DNA of 64,000 bases from Thalassospira sp. (lineage in GTDB: Bacteria; Pseudomonadota; Alphaproteobacteria; Rhodospirillales; Thalassospiraceae), in NCBI RefSeq assembly GCF_002709775.1, contig NZ_PAQR01000054.1, positions 62,001 to 126,000 of the forward strand, read 5' to 3'. The notes beneath the pieces were generated by a model. That model was not told the origin of the DNA and ran no database searches. It was given only the letters and a program-made list of their open reading frames with translations. Positions 62,722 to 64,000 of the stretch are shown here, piece by piece (positions within the stretch are counted from its first letter, which is position 1; each line of letters starts with the position of its first letter). The translations under genes and the position numbers were made by a program.

Positions 62722-64000
62722 CTATTCCAGACCGAGATGGCGTTTCAGATAACGCCCGGTATAGCTGCGTTCATTGCTCATGATGTCTTCCGGTGTTCCG
62801 GTGCCAACCAACTGGCCGCCGCCATCGCCACCTTCGGGGCCGATATCAATGATCCAGTCGGCCGTCTTGATGACATCAAGATTATGTTCAATCACAACCA
62901 CGGTATTACCCTGATCAACAAGGGTATGCAGCACTTCAAGAAGCTTGCGAATATCATGGAAATGCAGGCCCGTTGTCGGCTCGTCCAGGATATAGATCGT
63001 TCGACCGGTCGCGCGTTTTGACAGTTCCTTGGCAAGCTTCACGCGTTGAGCTTCACCACCGGACAATGTCGTCGCCTGCTGGCCAAGATGGATATAGGAA
63101 AGCCCGACCTGTTTAAGGGTCTCCATCTTGTCGCGGATCGATGGCACGGCCTTGAAGAAATCCGCACCTTCTTCGACTGTCATATCAAGGACATCGGATA
63201 TCGACTTGCCTTTAAACGATATTTCCAGCGTTTCACGGTTATAGCGATGGCCTTTGCACTGATCGCATTCGACATAAACGTCGGGCAGGAAATGCATTTC
63301 GATCTTGATCACGCCATCGCCCTGGCAAGCCTCGCAACGGCCGCCCTTGACGTTGAAGGAGAACCGACCGGGCTTGTAGCCGCGCGTTTTGGCCTCTGGC
63401 AATTGAGCGAACCATTCGCGGATCGGCGTGAAGGCACCTGTATAGGTCACTGGGTTCGACCGCGGCGTTCTGCCAATCGGGCTTTGGTCGATATCAATGA
63501 TCTTGTCGATCAGCTCGACACCCTTGATCTCGTCATGTGCGCCCGGATGGTGACGGGCGTTATGCATGCGTTTGGCAAGCGCCTTATAAAGCGTTTCGAT
63601 CACAAGGCTTGATTTGCCGCCACCGGAAACGCCAGTCACGCAAATGAATTTACCCAGCGGGAAGTCGACATCAATGCCCTGCAGGTTGTTGGCCGTGGCC
63701 CCCTTGATGGTGATGGCCTTGCCATTCCCCTTGCGGCGTTCCGTTGGCACCGCGATCTGCTCAACCCCGACAAGGTACTTACCCGTCAGGCTATCCGGGT
63801 TTTGCTGGATCTGTTCCGGCGTGCCTTCGGCGACGATGCGGCCACCATGGATACCGGCACCCGGGCCCATATCAACAACATAGTCGGCGGCCCGAATGGC
63901 GTCCTCGTCATGTTCGACAACCAGAACCGTGTTGCCGAGATCGCGCAGGCGTTTAAGCGTCTCAAGCAGGCGGTCGTTGTCACGCTGATGCAGACCGATG
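62722..64000 (-). CDS. uvrA: Excinuclease ABC subunit A, C-terminal part (cut by window edge)
   Basis: The last ~425 residues of the damage-recognition ATPase are visible, reading from the right edge with [18 protein letters not shown], then [20 protein letters not shown]. Features are Walker [12 protein letters not shown] near 63630, the zinc motif with CEACQGDG and [10 protein letters not shown], the ABC signature [16 protein letters not shown], and Walker [13 protein letters not shown]. The open frame runs continuously to base 64000, so the N-terminal half is outside. UvrA acts with UvrB and UvrC in nucleotide excision repair. Confidence 0.97.
   Translation of the reverse strand, partial: IGLHQRDNDRLLETLKRLRDLGNTVLVVEHDEDAIRAADYVVDMGPGAGIHGGRIVAEGTPEQIQQNPDSLTGKYLVGVEQIAVPTERRKGNGKAITIKGATANNLQGIDVDFPLGKFICVTGVSGGGKSSLVIETLYKALAKRMHNARHHPGAHDEIKGVELIDKIIDIDQSPIGRTPRSNPVTYTGAFTPIREWFAQLPEAKTRGYKPGRFSFNVKGGRCEACQGDGVIKIEMHFLPDVYVECDQCKGHRYNRETLEISFKGKSISDVLDMTVEEGADFFKAVPSIRDKMETLKQVGLSYIHLGQQATTLSGGEAQRVKLAKELSKRATGRTIYILDEPTTGLHFHDIRKLLEVLHTLVDQGNTVVVIEHNLDVIKTADWIIDIGPEGGDGGGQLVGTGTPEDIMSNERSYTGRYLKRHLGLE

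Overview
The window is chromosomal DNA of an alphaproteobacterium, most likely a marine member of the Rhodospirillales close to Thalassospira. This is inferred from moderate GC, a PopZ polar organiser, alphaproteobacterial families (DUF1491, a PIMT-like/rhodanese/TolC cluster, ErpA, a LiuR-type MerR regulator) and gene order. I found no phage, transposase, plasmid, CRISPR or restriction-modification genes. Most of the window is core housekeeping sequence, densely packed with many 4-bp stop/start overlaps. It opens inside thrS (5' part, minus strand) and closes inside uvrA (3' part, minus strand).

Layout: 1-7.9 kb holds thrS, an MFS permease, DUF599, an acidic orphan, a cytoplasmic-looking M23 peptidase with DUF1491, a small parvulin, yaaA, a TrpD2-like protein and DUF924. 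8.0-14.9 kb is the metal island. A cobalamin riboswitch precedes a complete ECF transporter in the order nikK-cbiM-nikL-cbiQ-cbiO, followed by an MFS permease with a histidine-rich tail. Convergent to it lies a second nikL-nikK pair with no transporter core. 15-21.1 kb holds a beta-helix protein, a LiuR-like MerR regulator, an acyl-CoA synthetase/GNAT fusion, and tRNA genes (Asn, Asn, Cys). 21.2-27.4 kb holds a PAS-MCP-PilZ chemoreceptor, a PIMT-like/rhodanese/tolC cluster and popZ. 27.4-36.9 kb holds valS, the folate genes pabB-pabA-pabC, a degenerate EAL protein, FMN-riboswitch-controlled ribB, xthA and erpA.

37.1-46.2 kb is an argS-SPOR-nagZ-M50-scpA-scpB series, an orphan ABC ATPase and tatABC. 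46.3-50.2 kb is serS-surE-pcm-nlpD. 50.2-64 kb holds a DUF815 ATPase, yajC-secD-secF, a drug/metabolite transporter, a Mth938 (NDUFAF3-like) protein, a divergent HpnE-like flavoprotein, an MscS channel, a squalene/phytoene-synthase-fold protein lacking the catalytic aspartates (NDUFAF6-like), two uncharacterised envelope proteins, trmFO and uvrA.

The region most worth a second look is the metal island. The riboswitch argues that the Nik-type architecture carries cobalt. An apparent histidine-rich exporter lies at the end of the same transcription unit, and the duplicated NikK/NikL pair could bind metal independently of, or in exchange with, the transporter. All four exported NikK/NikL proteins have an Ala-x-Ala|His junction, which would put histidine at the mature N-terminus. 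A second notable feature is the pair of complex I assembly-factor-like genes beside secDF. The functions given are inferred from sequence; no searches were run.
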